Shown: positions 13,521-23,826 of the stretch, piece after piece
Position numbering within the stretch: position 1 is the first letter of the stretch
Layout: each line of letters starts with the position of its first letter
The notes under the pieces: generated by a model
Told to the model about the DNA's origin: nothing
Seen by the model: the letters and a program-made list of their open reading frames with translations, nothing else
Databases searched by the model: none
NCBI RefSeq assembly: GCF_001649575.2
Contig: NC_051445.1
Coordinates: forward strand, 13,707,648 to 13,771,647
DNA length: 64,000 nucleotides
Origin: Kryptolebias marmoratus
Taxonomy: Eukaryota > Chordata > Actinopteri > Cyprinodontiformes > Rivulidae
Direction: 5' to 3'
Made by a program: the position numbers and the translations under genes

Positions 13521-13660
13521 ACAGGTGTGACACGGCTCTCGGAAACACCTGATGTCGCGGGTTAGAGAGCACGCAGCAGCCTCGCAAACAGGAAACAGGA
13601 ATCAGCGGGGTCGGCGCTCGTCACAAACCGGAGAAGCCGCCGGATGTTGACGTCCTCACC

Positions 13661-13830
13661 TGCTGGCGCGATCCTCCCGCTGCGGCTCGACTTCAAATCA
13701 TAACCTGCCCCTCGTTCGAGGAGAGAGGAGCCTTCGGGTGTCCTTCCTCCACCGCTGCCTGCGCTCCAGTCCAGTCTGCTCGGTGCTTCACCTCCTCCTC
13801 CTCCTACCCCTCTGAGATGCTGAAGAGAAA
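13661..13830 (-). promoter_or_regulatory. tppp: Candidate noncoding first exon and promoter of tppp
   Basis: The ATG-bearing exon of tppp begins at 6502 right after a good acceptor (TTCTCCCACAG on the minus strand), so an upstream noncoding exon must exist. The only nearby stretch that looks like a promoter is this GC- and CpG-richer block. On the minus strand it contains a strong donor, CAGCAG|GTGAGG, with the exon ending at about 13660. This would make intron 1 about 7.2 kb. The exon boundary is inferred from sequence alone, and the transcription start is not visible. Confidence 0.4.
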
Positions 13831-13924
13831 CCAGGCCGCTGATTGGCTGCCGCCGAGCTGTTCTCCTCGCGTCTCCATGATCATGTTGTTGTTGTTGTGA
13901 TCATGTGATCAGCGATTGAGTCTT

Positions 13925-13943
13925 TGTGTGTGTGTGTGTGTGT
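13925..13943. repeat. (TG)n microsatellite
   Basis: Short TG dinucleotide run followed by poly-T. Confidence 0.85.
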
Positions 13944-13949
13944 TTTTTT

Positions 13950-16900
13950 TTTAATTTATATTTTTTATTTTTGGTGTTCAGGTCTCCAGAAGTAAGGTGT
14001 CAGCGGCAACAACGTGAGCGGTAAGTATCTTACCTGTTGCAGATGGCCGGGGCTCTCGGGTTTTGATCTGAGCTCGGAGTGAGATTTCACGATCACTGAT
14101 TCGAATGATGAATAAACAAATAAAGGCTCATTTAATTAATTTTGTTAGTTACTTTTTTTTTTTTTTACAAGAGCCTAAGCCTAAGCCCTGATTCGACCCG
14201 ACTCGGTTCATCATGGACGTCTTGGCGAGCTGGCCGAAACTCACCCGCCCAACAGGTAAACGAGTGAAATATAAAGACAGTCGCCATTCTCTGCCACAGT
14301 CGAGGCCACCTTCCCTCCACCTGTCGAAGCCCATAAGTCAAGTCCCTCTGAATTCTGTCATCAGCCAACAAGCACAGAAACGTCTGCACCTCCTCACAGT
14401 ACCACAAGTTGCCATTTTAATGGGCAGAATATAAATTTGTATTTAAAAAGTAAATAAAAACTAATCAAGTTGTTGCGAGGTTTTAAAATGGCGTGTTTCT
14501 TGTGAAGGAGACGCTCTCCTGATCAACTCTCTGCCCAATCATCAAATCATCAGCTCGCTTGGAACCCGGCCACGGAGGTCCTGAGAAGTGAGCTGAAAGT
14601 GGGCTGGACTCCCCACCCCACCGCTGAGTCCAGATGGATCCGGTCTGATGTCCAGCACCAGGTTCTGGTAATAAATGGACTGTGGGTGGCCAAAATGAGG
14701 GGTGGGGGGAGTTTTCCTCAGGGAGTTGCTTTTCTATTTAAAGAATTTGTTATTTTTTCAGTGACTGAGAGAAAAAAAAAACAAACAAAAAAAACCTCCT
14801 AAAACCTCTGATGTCCGTGGATCTATTCCACGTTACACAATCAGGACTGGGATGGCGGTTATGTAATCTCTCCATTCTGAGGCCTTGTGAAGCATCGCCG
14901 CCGCCTCGGATGTACGGCTTGAAGACAAAAAGAAGCGATGAAAGCACTCAGGATCGTGACCCTGATGACTTTTAGACGACTTAAACATCTGCTGAAGGGG
15001 CACCACAGTGTGGCTACTGTTAGATTACACACCAATGTCACTGATAATAATGGAAAATACCACCATAAATGCTTTTTTTAATAAATCAAGAGCACTGCTG
15101 TTGTAAAGTCCTGAGGGTCATTCTCTCCATTCCTCTTCATAATTTAAGCCTCCAGTGTTTCTGTAAAGAGAACATGTTTATATTGACTGAAAACGATTCA
15201 ACTGTAAGATACCTTCATAGCTTTGAAAAAGAACGAACCAATTATACTTTAAAATGTCTGTTTTGGTTCAGTTTATATTAGGAAATGCAATCTTTTACAA
15301 ACACAAACTATCTGATTACAATACAAATAAAAAAGGAAAGTCTTTATGGCTCACTTTAAACATAAGAATCAATGTATCCTCAGAGGTTTGTGTACTGCAA
15401 ATATTAGTTTTTTAAAAATATATTTAGTCCAAATAAAAACAGTTTATATCTTCAAGTGACCCTGACCCTGTTAGATTTGCTCCCCAAAATGTTTTATTGT
15501 ATTTATGACTTACAGAAATCGTCTTGGATCATAAAAAAGGTGTTATTTCCCCTTAAAATATTGCAATGAGACTGAATCAGAGTTCAATTTACAGACCAAA
15601 AGTAAAGATTTGTCTCATTAGTTTGTTCATAAATTAATCAATAAATCCTTTTATATTCTTCTGATCCAATCCCTCACGTTATCCTGCTCTTCTCAGGCCT
15701 TCTTGGATGTGGGCAGAGTAGGATGAGAACATCTTTACCTCCTGGTTATTCACCTCAGACTGTGCGGTGTGAGCACCACCCACCGCAGCTGCTGAGCTCC
15801 ATCTTTTGGATTAAAGCTGAAAACACGGGTTTTTTTAAATTTTTTTAAATTTGTTTTATTCTAGAACCACAAGAGTCGGCTCAACGACAAGCAGCGCTTT
15901 TGAAACCTCAATTTAAAGAAAAAATGATTTCATCTGGTATGAAAAACCTGATTTGATCGAATTAAACGAACAGGAGACTCTGATGATACAAAGTGCCGGA
16001 AGCGTAATTTTTCCGTTCGATGCAGGATCTTCATCTACAGCTTTTATTCCTTTGATTCTGGGAATCCAGATCTGCTCCTAAATTATTCTGCTGTTACTCC
16101 TCTGTTCTGGTTTCATTTTTACAGAAATTATCTGCATCTTATAATCTCCAGAGTCAATAATTTCATCACAGGCGGCCTTATTCTCTTTTGAGTTTTTGAA
16201 CCTACTAACAGATTGACATTTTGTTTAAACAGCCAGGAAACAAAAATAAAAGTCCTCCAGTCTTATCTGTGCTGACTTCAATGGCTATAAATGGCTGTTA
16301 AAAAAAAAAGCAGGGCAGTGAACGCAGCACATGGAGGTTTGAAGTGGTTAGACTTTTCGTTTTCTATAGCTGAGTGAAAAAAAAAAAAAAAAACACAAAA
16401 AAAGGAAAATCATATTCATTTTCTTTATTCTCTAATCAGCTCTGTCCCCTCCAGTTGTGTTTGTCCTCCTGGAGTTCTTTTTGGTGATTCGTTCAAATGA
16501 GAGTGAGTCAGTCAGTCAGTCAGAAAACGATCAACGGTACATCCATCAACCTGACCGAGGCTGGTAATGAAAGACTAACCCAACAGTGGGGTGGGACGTT
16601 ACTCAGGTCAGTAAAACAATAAAAATAATAAAAACAACTTTCATTCATCCAATCACTGTACAAAAAAACAACAAAAACTTATTCTGATGTCGTACAAAAT
16701 ATCCTTTAAAAAAAAAGGAAAAAAAAGTGTTTTTATACAGCTTGTGGGTAAATGATGTGTCGAACTCTGGTATAAAATTCAACACATCATTCATCCAGAT
16801 CAACAAAAATATATATATTAAAAAAAAATCTTCAAGTTTTTCAAACTATTCAAAACATAAATGCTGGTAAGACTTATCAGCACAGCTGAAACTCAACATC

Positions 16901-17109
16901 AAAACTTTCAATTTCTCCAAAAAGGGTCAAGAACCGAGCAGCTTCTGAATAAACCGATGTCATTGAACGCACCGTTGTTTAACTGCAGGAAAGGTTCAGA
17001 TGCTCACTACGATCATTTTAAAGCTAATGTGAATTGTTTTTTTTAATAAAAGTTGACCTGAGAGGAGGATCTTGAGTCGTTCAACCTTTAAAAACAACAT
17101 TTTGTTGCT
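13950..17109. other. Intergenic DNA between tppp and zdhhc11: no gene seen
   Basis: The stretch lies between the candidate tppp promoter and the presumed zdhhc11 3' end. It is AT-rich with several poly-A and poly-T runs and a short GTCA repeat at 16508-16524. A donor-like GTAAGTATC near 14020 on the plus strand is isolated. I found no exon with protein similarity. Confidence 0.55.
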
Positions 17110-17261
17110 TTTATTTTACTTATTTCTATCTTTGTTTGCACAGAACTAGTTTTTTTTTGCACTCATTCCTGAGGATGTCTCTGTGTTTACAGTTCAGATG
17201 TGGCAGTAAGTCCGACAAGGGGCTGTGAGCCGAGTCCCCATCCGCTTCCCCTGGACACCAG
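17110..17261 (-). other. zdhhc11: Short 3' UTR of zdhhc11
   Basis: An AATAAA on the minus strand at about 17110-17115 lies about 150 bases after the stop codon, so a short 3' UTR is likely. Confidence 0.4.
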
Positions 17262-20200
17262 TTACTGTTCGGGACGGTCCGGAGGCGGGAGCGAGCTGCC
17301 CAGAGGGTCCAGCTCCACAGGAACGGGCTTCTCGCCGGCGGACCGGTCTTCGTCATCGTTGTCAGAACTCCAGCCCGTGATGACGCTCATGGATATTTCC
17401 CCTGAACGACACAAAACGGAAACGAGTGACCCAAAAAGTGCCAGTCCAGACTGATATGTCCTGTTATCTGTACGTGTCGGACTTGATTTACAGCTAGAAT
17501 TTCCACTGAGGAATATTTAAAGTTTATTTAAATGATGCAAACAGATTCTTTTAGTTTTTTTTTTAGGTGTGTACAGGTAAAAGTCAGATACTTACTGGTT
17601 TCATTTTCTGTAGGAATTTCTGTCCCATAATGAAAACTATTCTCCTTTTCTGCTGATTTCTTAAAGTTCTCCAGCTAAACAAACAAACATACTGTACATT
17701 AGTAATGCAACATCACCGAGGTGTGAAAGTAAAATACATTATACTGCCAAAAGTATTCACTCGTCTCCCTTCACACATGAACTTGAGTAACATCTCATTC
17801 TTAATCCATGGGGTTTAATATGATGTTGGCCCACCCTTTAATGCTATAACAGCTTTTACTCTTCTGGGAAGGCTTTCCACAGGTTTAGGATTGTTTAGGG
17901 GAATTTTTGTCCATTCTTCCAGAAGCTCATTTGTGAGGTCAGACATTGATGTTGGATAAGAAGGCCTGGCTCTCTTCTTCCACACCAAACTTGCTCATCC
18001 ATGTCTTTATGGACCTTGCTTTGTGCACTGATGAGCAGCCATGTTGGAACAGGAAGGGGCCGTCCCCAAACTGCTCCTACAAATTTTGGAGGAGCACCAC
18101 GCTGGAGTTCACTGAACTACTGAGAGCGACCCATTCTTTCACAAACGTTTGTAGAAGCAGTCTGCGTGTCTAGGTGCTTGATTTTATACAGCCGAGTTCA
18201 CTGATTTGGAGGGTGAGTGAATTCTTTTGGCGATAGACAGCAGCTCAGGCTGGACGTGTTCACCTCTGTACATATGGAGTCTGACAGTCTGCTGGTGAGA
18301 AGTCCTTTGCTGCCAAACTTACAGAAACTGCAGAAAAGCAAAAGCAGCGTCAATTATCGCCCTCTGCATGAAAAACAGGATCGACTCCAACAAGAGCGGA
18401 ATTACCTTGAGCTTTGTGATAATGCTGGCTCACAGTCAACTGAGGTCTCAGGGCTCTTCAGAAGAAAAATAAAGTTTTTACACAGAAAGAAAACAGTGAA
18501 CGGAAGAATGACAACAAGAGGCAAAAAGGAAGCTCTCACCGTCGCAGCGCTGCCGTTCGCCTTTGAATCGCAGGTCGTTTTAGTGTCTCGGTTTCGAGCT
18601 TCTTGCTGGCGCTTTGCCCTCACGTAATCAAATGTGCTCATACCTTTGTGAACTGTGAAACCGAGGGAAGCGCTAAAGCATGAAGGAATCACACTGGAAT
18701 ACAGGCTGGGAGGTGTAAAGGAGGCGTGACTCACGCAGGTACAGGTGAAAGCCCAGCAGGTGACAGAGCAGCAGCAGGCAGGCGGCGCTCAGCATGACGG
18801 TGATGAACGTTAATATGAGGAACCCAGCTGTGGTCGTCTTCACGGGCGCCAGCGGTAAAAACACCAGCCACGTCGTATTCCCCAGCGTCGCTTTGAAATG
18901 AAAAAATAAATAAATTAAAGAATATCAGGAACATAGAGAAAGGCTTTTTGTCCTGGTTGGTAAACTCACTGTCAAACTGCGGCGCGGTTCGAAGGCTGCG
19001 TGGGTTCAGGTAGTGTTGAATAAACGTGAACAGAATGACAACAACCAGCACAAAGACGCCGACGGTGGCCGAGACCAGGGCCCCGAAGAAGAACCTGGGA
19101 TGAACGAAGCCCGCTGGTTATTTACGCAGCATGCTGGGATTTATTTTAAAAATATATATAAAAAAAAAAAATCAGATGAAGGGAGACGACTCTTTTGTCC
19201 CAAAAAAAAAAACAAAAAAAAAACAACAAAAACGTCATCTCACCGGTAGTTCCTCCGACCCACGCAGGTGTTCAACCATTTGCAGTGATGGTCGAAGCCT
19301 TCCACGCATTTGTTGCAAGTGCCGCAGTGTTTCACCTTCGACCCGCTGCAGAGCGAATGACACGACACCAGTTAACTTCAGCTTCTAACACAACGTTATT
19401 TTTCAAAACGTTACATTTCTGTGCTTTACTTTCTGCAAACTAACTTGATGCTGATTGTTTTCTTTTTGTTATCCCCCCCCCCCCNNNNNNNNNNNNNNNN
19501 NNNNNNNNNNNNNNNNNNNNNNNNNNNNNCCCCCCCCCCCCGTAGCTTTTTTGACTGTCAGTCATCCGTGTCTGTCTGCAGCTTTCCCAGTTTCCCCCCG
19601 CCGGACCCTAGCTCCACCATCTTGGGCCGCGAATGGCAAACGCTCTCACTGAACACCTCGTTCTGCAGGTTCTGGCTGAAAAGGCGGCTGGTAGCAAAGT
19701 GCCTAAAGATCTGATTTAAGATGGATTCTTCACCAAGCTGCTTGTCTTGTGTCGACACGATACTAGTTCACCTTTAAGGGAGCTTCTTTTGTGTCTAAAC
19801 GACTCACGGGTCAGCGTTAAACGGCTTAACGAACACAAAAATGGTCTATGGATCAGGACGGCTTTAAAGGAAAAAAAAGAAAAAAAGAGGAAAAGTCTGG
19901 CTCCTTGGAAGAAAGACCGTCGCACAGGACTATTTTTAAAAGCTACTAAAAAGCTCATTAGAATTCTGAGGTGAAACCTGCTAAAATAGGTTCTCTTAGT
20001 TCTTCTTAAGACTGCAAATAAAATGTATTTAGCATCAAAATCTGCCCGAGGATTAACGGCGACTGAACATCCTCATCAGTGCGGCCCCTGCGTACACCGT
20101 GACGTCGCACAGGTAGCAGTGCTGGTCCTGGATGACGTGGGCCCGCTTCGTCCGGTCGAACGCCGGCATCGAGGCAGAGTAGCTCCGTTTGGCCCTCACG

Positions 20201-22082
20201 CTTCCATCCGCTGGGTCTACAGTCAGAGCAGCGAGATGGGCGAACAGGTGCACGACGAATGACACGCCCGTCACCTGGAGGAAGACTGGAGTTAAAGGAA
20301 AGAAAAGAAAGGTGGCATATCTTCTTCAAACCATGAGAAAATACAGATAACTCCTAAACCTCCATTAGAACTTCAAAGTTTATAAAATAAATCAAACTTG
20401 CCGTGCTCAGAGTGTGCGTTGGGGATGACTCTCAGCGACCACCACGGCAAATCTTAGCTACATATCTGTTATATGGACCGTGTTATACCCATTTTTGCGC
20501 TTCCTAAGGTTGATTAGCTGTGGCGGCCATCTTGTTTCGAGCTGACTCCAAAGAGTAATGAGTTCTAGACGTACACCTCATGATCACTTTCTGGGAGTTT
20601 CGTTAAAATCCGTGCAGTGGCTCGTGAGATGTTTTGCTAATTGACAGCCAAAGAGGCCGCTTTGCCTTTTCGTGGCGGCGGGGCGACAAACGCGACGGCC
20701 AAACCGAAACGCCTGGCGGGAAGAGGATCCTGAGCGCAGCGGCAGATCTACAACAGAGCAGCTGAAAGAAAGAAAGAAAAAAAAAAGGGTTGATTTGTTG
20801 CGATTGGCAAAGTCAAAGTCCGAGATGTCGGCCCGCCTGAAACAGTGGTGAGAGATTAAAGCGGCCGAGCGTAAACAAACATCTGCATACCTCAAAGAGG
20901 TGAAGCGATATAAAGAAGAGCGCGCCGGATCCTCTGCAAACCAAGAGGCCGATTTGATCACACTTCGCTTGTGTTTGCTCATTTGCCTGTCTGTTAGCGA
21001 AATATCTCCCAAACCACTGGACACATTTCAGTGAAACCTCCCAGAAGGTGATCGCCGGGAGGACGACTGCAACCGATTCACGTCTGTAGTCAACCGGATT
21101 CAGATCACAAACGTGACCATAACTCAGTCGGTTTTAGAGATACTGAGCTCAAAGTTCGGCGTGGTAGTAGCTGAGAGTCCTCCCCGGCGCACGCTCTGAG
21201 CGCGTTTGAAACGTTGGCACGCGAGGTGGCTTAAAATGGTTCCAGTCGACGAGTTCAGGGAAGCGTCTGCATTTTGGCCTACATTTAGCTGAGTAACGAC
21301 ACAAAGTCGTGTCTTTTATTGAACAGATTTGTTTTGTCTGTTGAAAGGATGGCCTTGAAGTTGAAAGAGGCTGTGCTCACTTCCTTATTATGACTGTACG
21401 AAGGAAAAACAGCTCACATCAGAACTGCTTGGCGTTTTCAGCTCCGCACAGCTGCTACTACGTCGCTGAGAGTTTCGAGCGTTTGTTGTCGCCGTGCGCC
21501 CGTTCGTACTCCTTGTCAAAGCTGCACGCGAGACGTTCCTGTGCTGCTTTACTTTAGACATTACATTTATTCTACCTGATCCCCTCCTGTGTGTGTAAAT
21601 TGAGGGGGGGGGCTTCTCTCCGAGCTGCTGCAAGAGTTTGTTTGTAAGGCATTTGGCAGGTTCAGTAAGACAAAAAGACCACTGTTGTGTTCCAGCGCGA
21701 CAGAGACATACAGTTACATCTCCTGTCACTGGAGTCCACACAAACGAGCGGTCCTCGTCTCGTGCAGCAGCTCAAACAAACAAACATATATCAGGCGTTT
21801 AAAAAGCCCCCCCCCCACTGCTGGGACACCGACAGCCGCGTTGCCCCGGCGTGTGAAGGATACAGAATAGGCCAAATGGCTCCACGGGCGAGGCAGGAGA
21901 GGGATGTGGACGCCGAAGCCGACCACGGCGAGGTAGCCGTACGCCAGCCACCCGACCAACTGCAAAGGATGCGGGGGCCACGACCACCCGTTGATCCTGG
22001 GGGGCCTTGAAGGGACCAGCTCGTTCTTGCTGCCACCCCGCGTGGGAGCCGTGCGCCTCAACCGCCGACCGAAGCAGTTCAT
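17262..22082 (-). CDS. zdhhc11: DHHC-type palmitoyltransferase, ZDHHC11-like
   Basis: Eight coding exons join in phase on the minus strand: 21864-22082, 20096-20274, 19244-19345, 18970-19094, 18735-18890, 18540-18652, 17596-17674 and 17262-17401, giving 370 residues. The family transfers palmitate to cysteines of target proteins at ER and Golgi membranes. Two membrane segments (about residues 41-62 and 74-92) precede DPAD and the cysteine-rich domain (HCYLC, then KHCGTCNKC). The catalytic DHHC is at residues 151-154 inside [16 protein letters not shown]. Two more membrane segments follow at about 168-190 and 222-256. The acidic C-terminal tail reads SSDNDDEDR. The [14 protein letters not shown] and [11 protein letters not shown] segments resemble ZDHHC11 more than ZDHHC1, and the position between tppp and brd9 agrees. 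The start ATG follows an acceptor AG directly, so an upstream noncoding exon is implied. The exon 1 donor (TCT|GTATCC) is weak. A Tc1-like remnant lies in intron 6. Confidence 0.9.
17740..18237. mobile_element. Tc1/mariner-like element, internally deleted
   Basis: The ends are inverted: ATACTGCCAAAAGTATTCAC at the left, and GTGAATTCTTTTGGCGATA at the right. Between them the minus strand still shows decayed pieces of a Tc1-type transposase C-terminal region with stops and frameshifts. At about 500 bp it is far shorter than a full element of about 1.6 kb, so it is a non-autonomous remnant. It lies in zdhhc11 intron 6. Confidence 0.7.
19485..19529. other. Assembly gap (45 N)
   Basis: The N run is flanked on both sides by poly-C, so a long C homopolymer probably broke the assembly. 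It falls in zdhhc11 intron 2. Confidence 1.
20405..20646 (-). repeat. Dispersed repeat family A, copy 3
   Basis: Minus orientation in zdhhc11 intron 1. It has GACTCTCAGCGACCACCACG, 'GCTGTGGCGGCCATCTTG', 'CTAGACGTACACCTCATGAT' and 'GAGATGTTTTGCTAATTGACA' in order. Confidence 0.8.
20985..21205 (+). repeat. Dispersed repeat family A, copy 4
   Basis: Plus orientation, beginning CTGTCTGTTAGCGAAATATC and ending GTGGTAGTAGCTGAGAGTC. It faces copy 3 across about 340 bp, forming an inverted pair in zdhhc11 intron 1. Confidence 0.8.
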
Positions 22083-22881
22083 CTGAAACGGGACAAGAGG
22101 AGAATAACCAACAGGCTTTAGTGCACACACACAGGTCCAGCTCCCGCAGAGTGTATCCACATTTGTTGGGGAAATGAGTTATGAAAATGAGCAAAGGATA
22201 AAGACGGCAACTGTTCCACTCTGATAGGAACTTACAGCAGAAAGAAACGTTTTTAGCCTACATTTAGGTGATATATGAATGAAACAGAACAATATACAAA
22301 CTTAACAGCACAACAAAATAAATGTCTTTAATCTCATAAAGCTAGGACAACTTTCCAAAGAGTCTAAGTTTATTTAGTAAAATGGCAGGAGTGCATAAGT
22401 GATTAAAAAAATGTAGGCTGACTTAATTAATCAGAAGAACCATCTAAATAAAAATGAAATCCTGTAGAAAACAGAGTATCAGAGGGGAAGGGTCAAACAA
22501 AGGTCAACCTCTCTGTTCTGGTGCTTTTATTTTGAAAATCTCTTGATTTAAAAACTCGGCTAACTGTCCTCAAATTTACAGATAAAACAGTTTTTTTACC
22601 ATTAAGGAGAGAACTCAATTTTTACTTAACTTTATTTAAGTTAATATACAAAGTTTAATGTTTGCCATTGAGTTAAAACAAGAATAATTGGTTTGTTTTT
22701 CCTTCCTAAAACCTCATTTTTGCTAAACAACTAAGGCGACTAGCAAACATTCTTCTGTTTCAGTCAAAAACAAATTAGCTAACGTCCTTAAAGTAAACTA
22801 TAAAAAACATTCCAACAAAATTAAACGCCTATAGGAAGTCTTCACTAAATAAAAAAGAAGCTTTCCATATGAATTACTTAC

Positions 22882-23160
22882 TTTTTTCCAGGAGAAACGC
22901 ATCAACTACGGTTTCTGATCCGATTTCCTCCGCATTGTTGAGTCCTAGAAGTCGTTTATCAGCCGTGCAGGTGCGACAGATAAATACATCCACATTAGAA
23001 AACCCACACAGCTACGACAGGGACAGCTGTAAGTCGCTCTCAGTCGTGGTTAAATGTTTTTTTGTGCGTCCTTGTCACCGAAGGACGGGAGCAGAAAGTC
23101 GGAGAATCACCTCCGCGGGGCTGAGAACTGCTATAGCGACTGTGTCACTGCGCATGCGCG
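22882..23160 (-). promoter_or_regulatory. zdhhc11: zdhhc11 promoter and noncoding exon 1, with an NRF1-type site
   Basis: The minus strand has a consensus donor (AAAAAA|GTAAGTAA) with the exon ending at 22882. This matches the acceptor placed directly before the ATG at 22082. The palindrome GCGCATGCGC at 23150-23159, flanked T and G, is a full NRF1-type site, a common feature of TATA-less vertebrate housekeeping promoters. The region is CpG-richer than its surroundings. The start site itself is inferred. Confidence 0.5.
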
Positions 23161-23659
23161 TTCCGAGTCACCCAGCAGCCTTTTTATTTATACTGAGAAG
23201 ATAATTAAATGTGCAGTTTGCCTTAAAAAAATCACCATCATTGCTTTTTTTTTATTACTTTAGGTCCTTATAAGTAAAAGAAACATCACGAGAACAAGAG
23301 AGAACTGCAGATATTTGCACTTAAAAGCTTGACTTTCAGCCTAGTTTTCTTGTTTGTGTTACATACAAACGTATGAGTCAGCCATACTTGTTTATTTTCA
23401 GTTCTTTAAAAGTACTGAGACACAATAAGAAGCATTTTTTCTTACTTAGAGCTTAGACCCGTAGACCAGAAGATGTCTGAATACTTGCCACTGCTTCACA
23501 CCGTGTTTATTTTTTTAGAAAATCTTTTAACTGTAGGTGATCTATATTTGTCTGCACTACTAGCAGACAGTTATCGGATTTAAAATCACTCCCATGGTAC
23601 AGAAATGCAGATAGAAGGTTTTCCGATTTTAGTTTGTTAAATAAATTAAAAAACATGCC

Positions 23660-23826
23660 TACAATTCCACGTGCAAGTGTTTATTAAGAGTTGCTTTGAT
23701 ACAAAAACCATACAAATACAATACAGTCTGTACACCTCCTTTCAGTCTTCAGATCAGTCCTCGCAACGATCAAACAGTTCAACAATGGGCGTTGGAATAA
23801 AGAAAACGGAGCGTCCGTGTGTGCAG
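23660..23826 (-). other. brd9: 3' UTR of brd9
   Basis: A minus-strand AATAAA at about 23680-23685 lies about 145 bases after the stop codon. The brd9 end is therefore only about 500 bp from the zdhhc11 promoter, in tandem orientation. Confidence 0.5.

Larger units (their letters stand above)
6503..13660. other. tppp intron 1: no gene, decayed repeats
   Basis: I see no exon with a recognisable domain. The stretch contains fragments of the TIR family also seen at 2961 (6905-6960 and 9740-9910), a hAT-like terminus near 9660-9690, two copies of a dispersed repeat (11190-11700) and a degenerate tandem repeat (12405-12745). Open frames here are short and lack splice support or known motifs. Confidence 0.6.

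Noticed and set aside
17262..22082. Assignment of the palmitoyltransferase as ZDHHC1
   Set aside because: The first membrane segment resembles ZDHHC1, but the [22 protein letters not shown] and gene-order evidence favour ZDHHC11.
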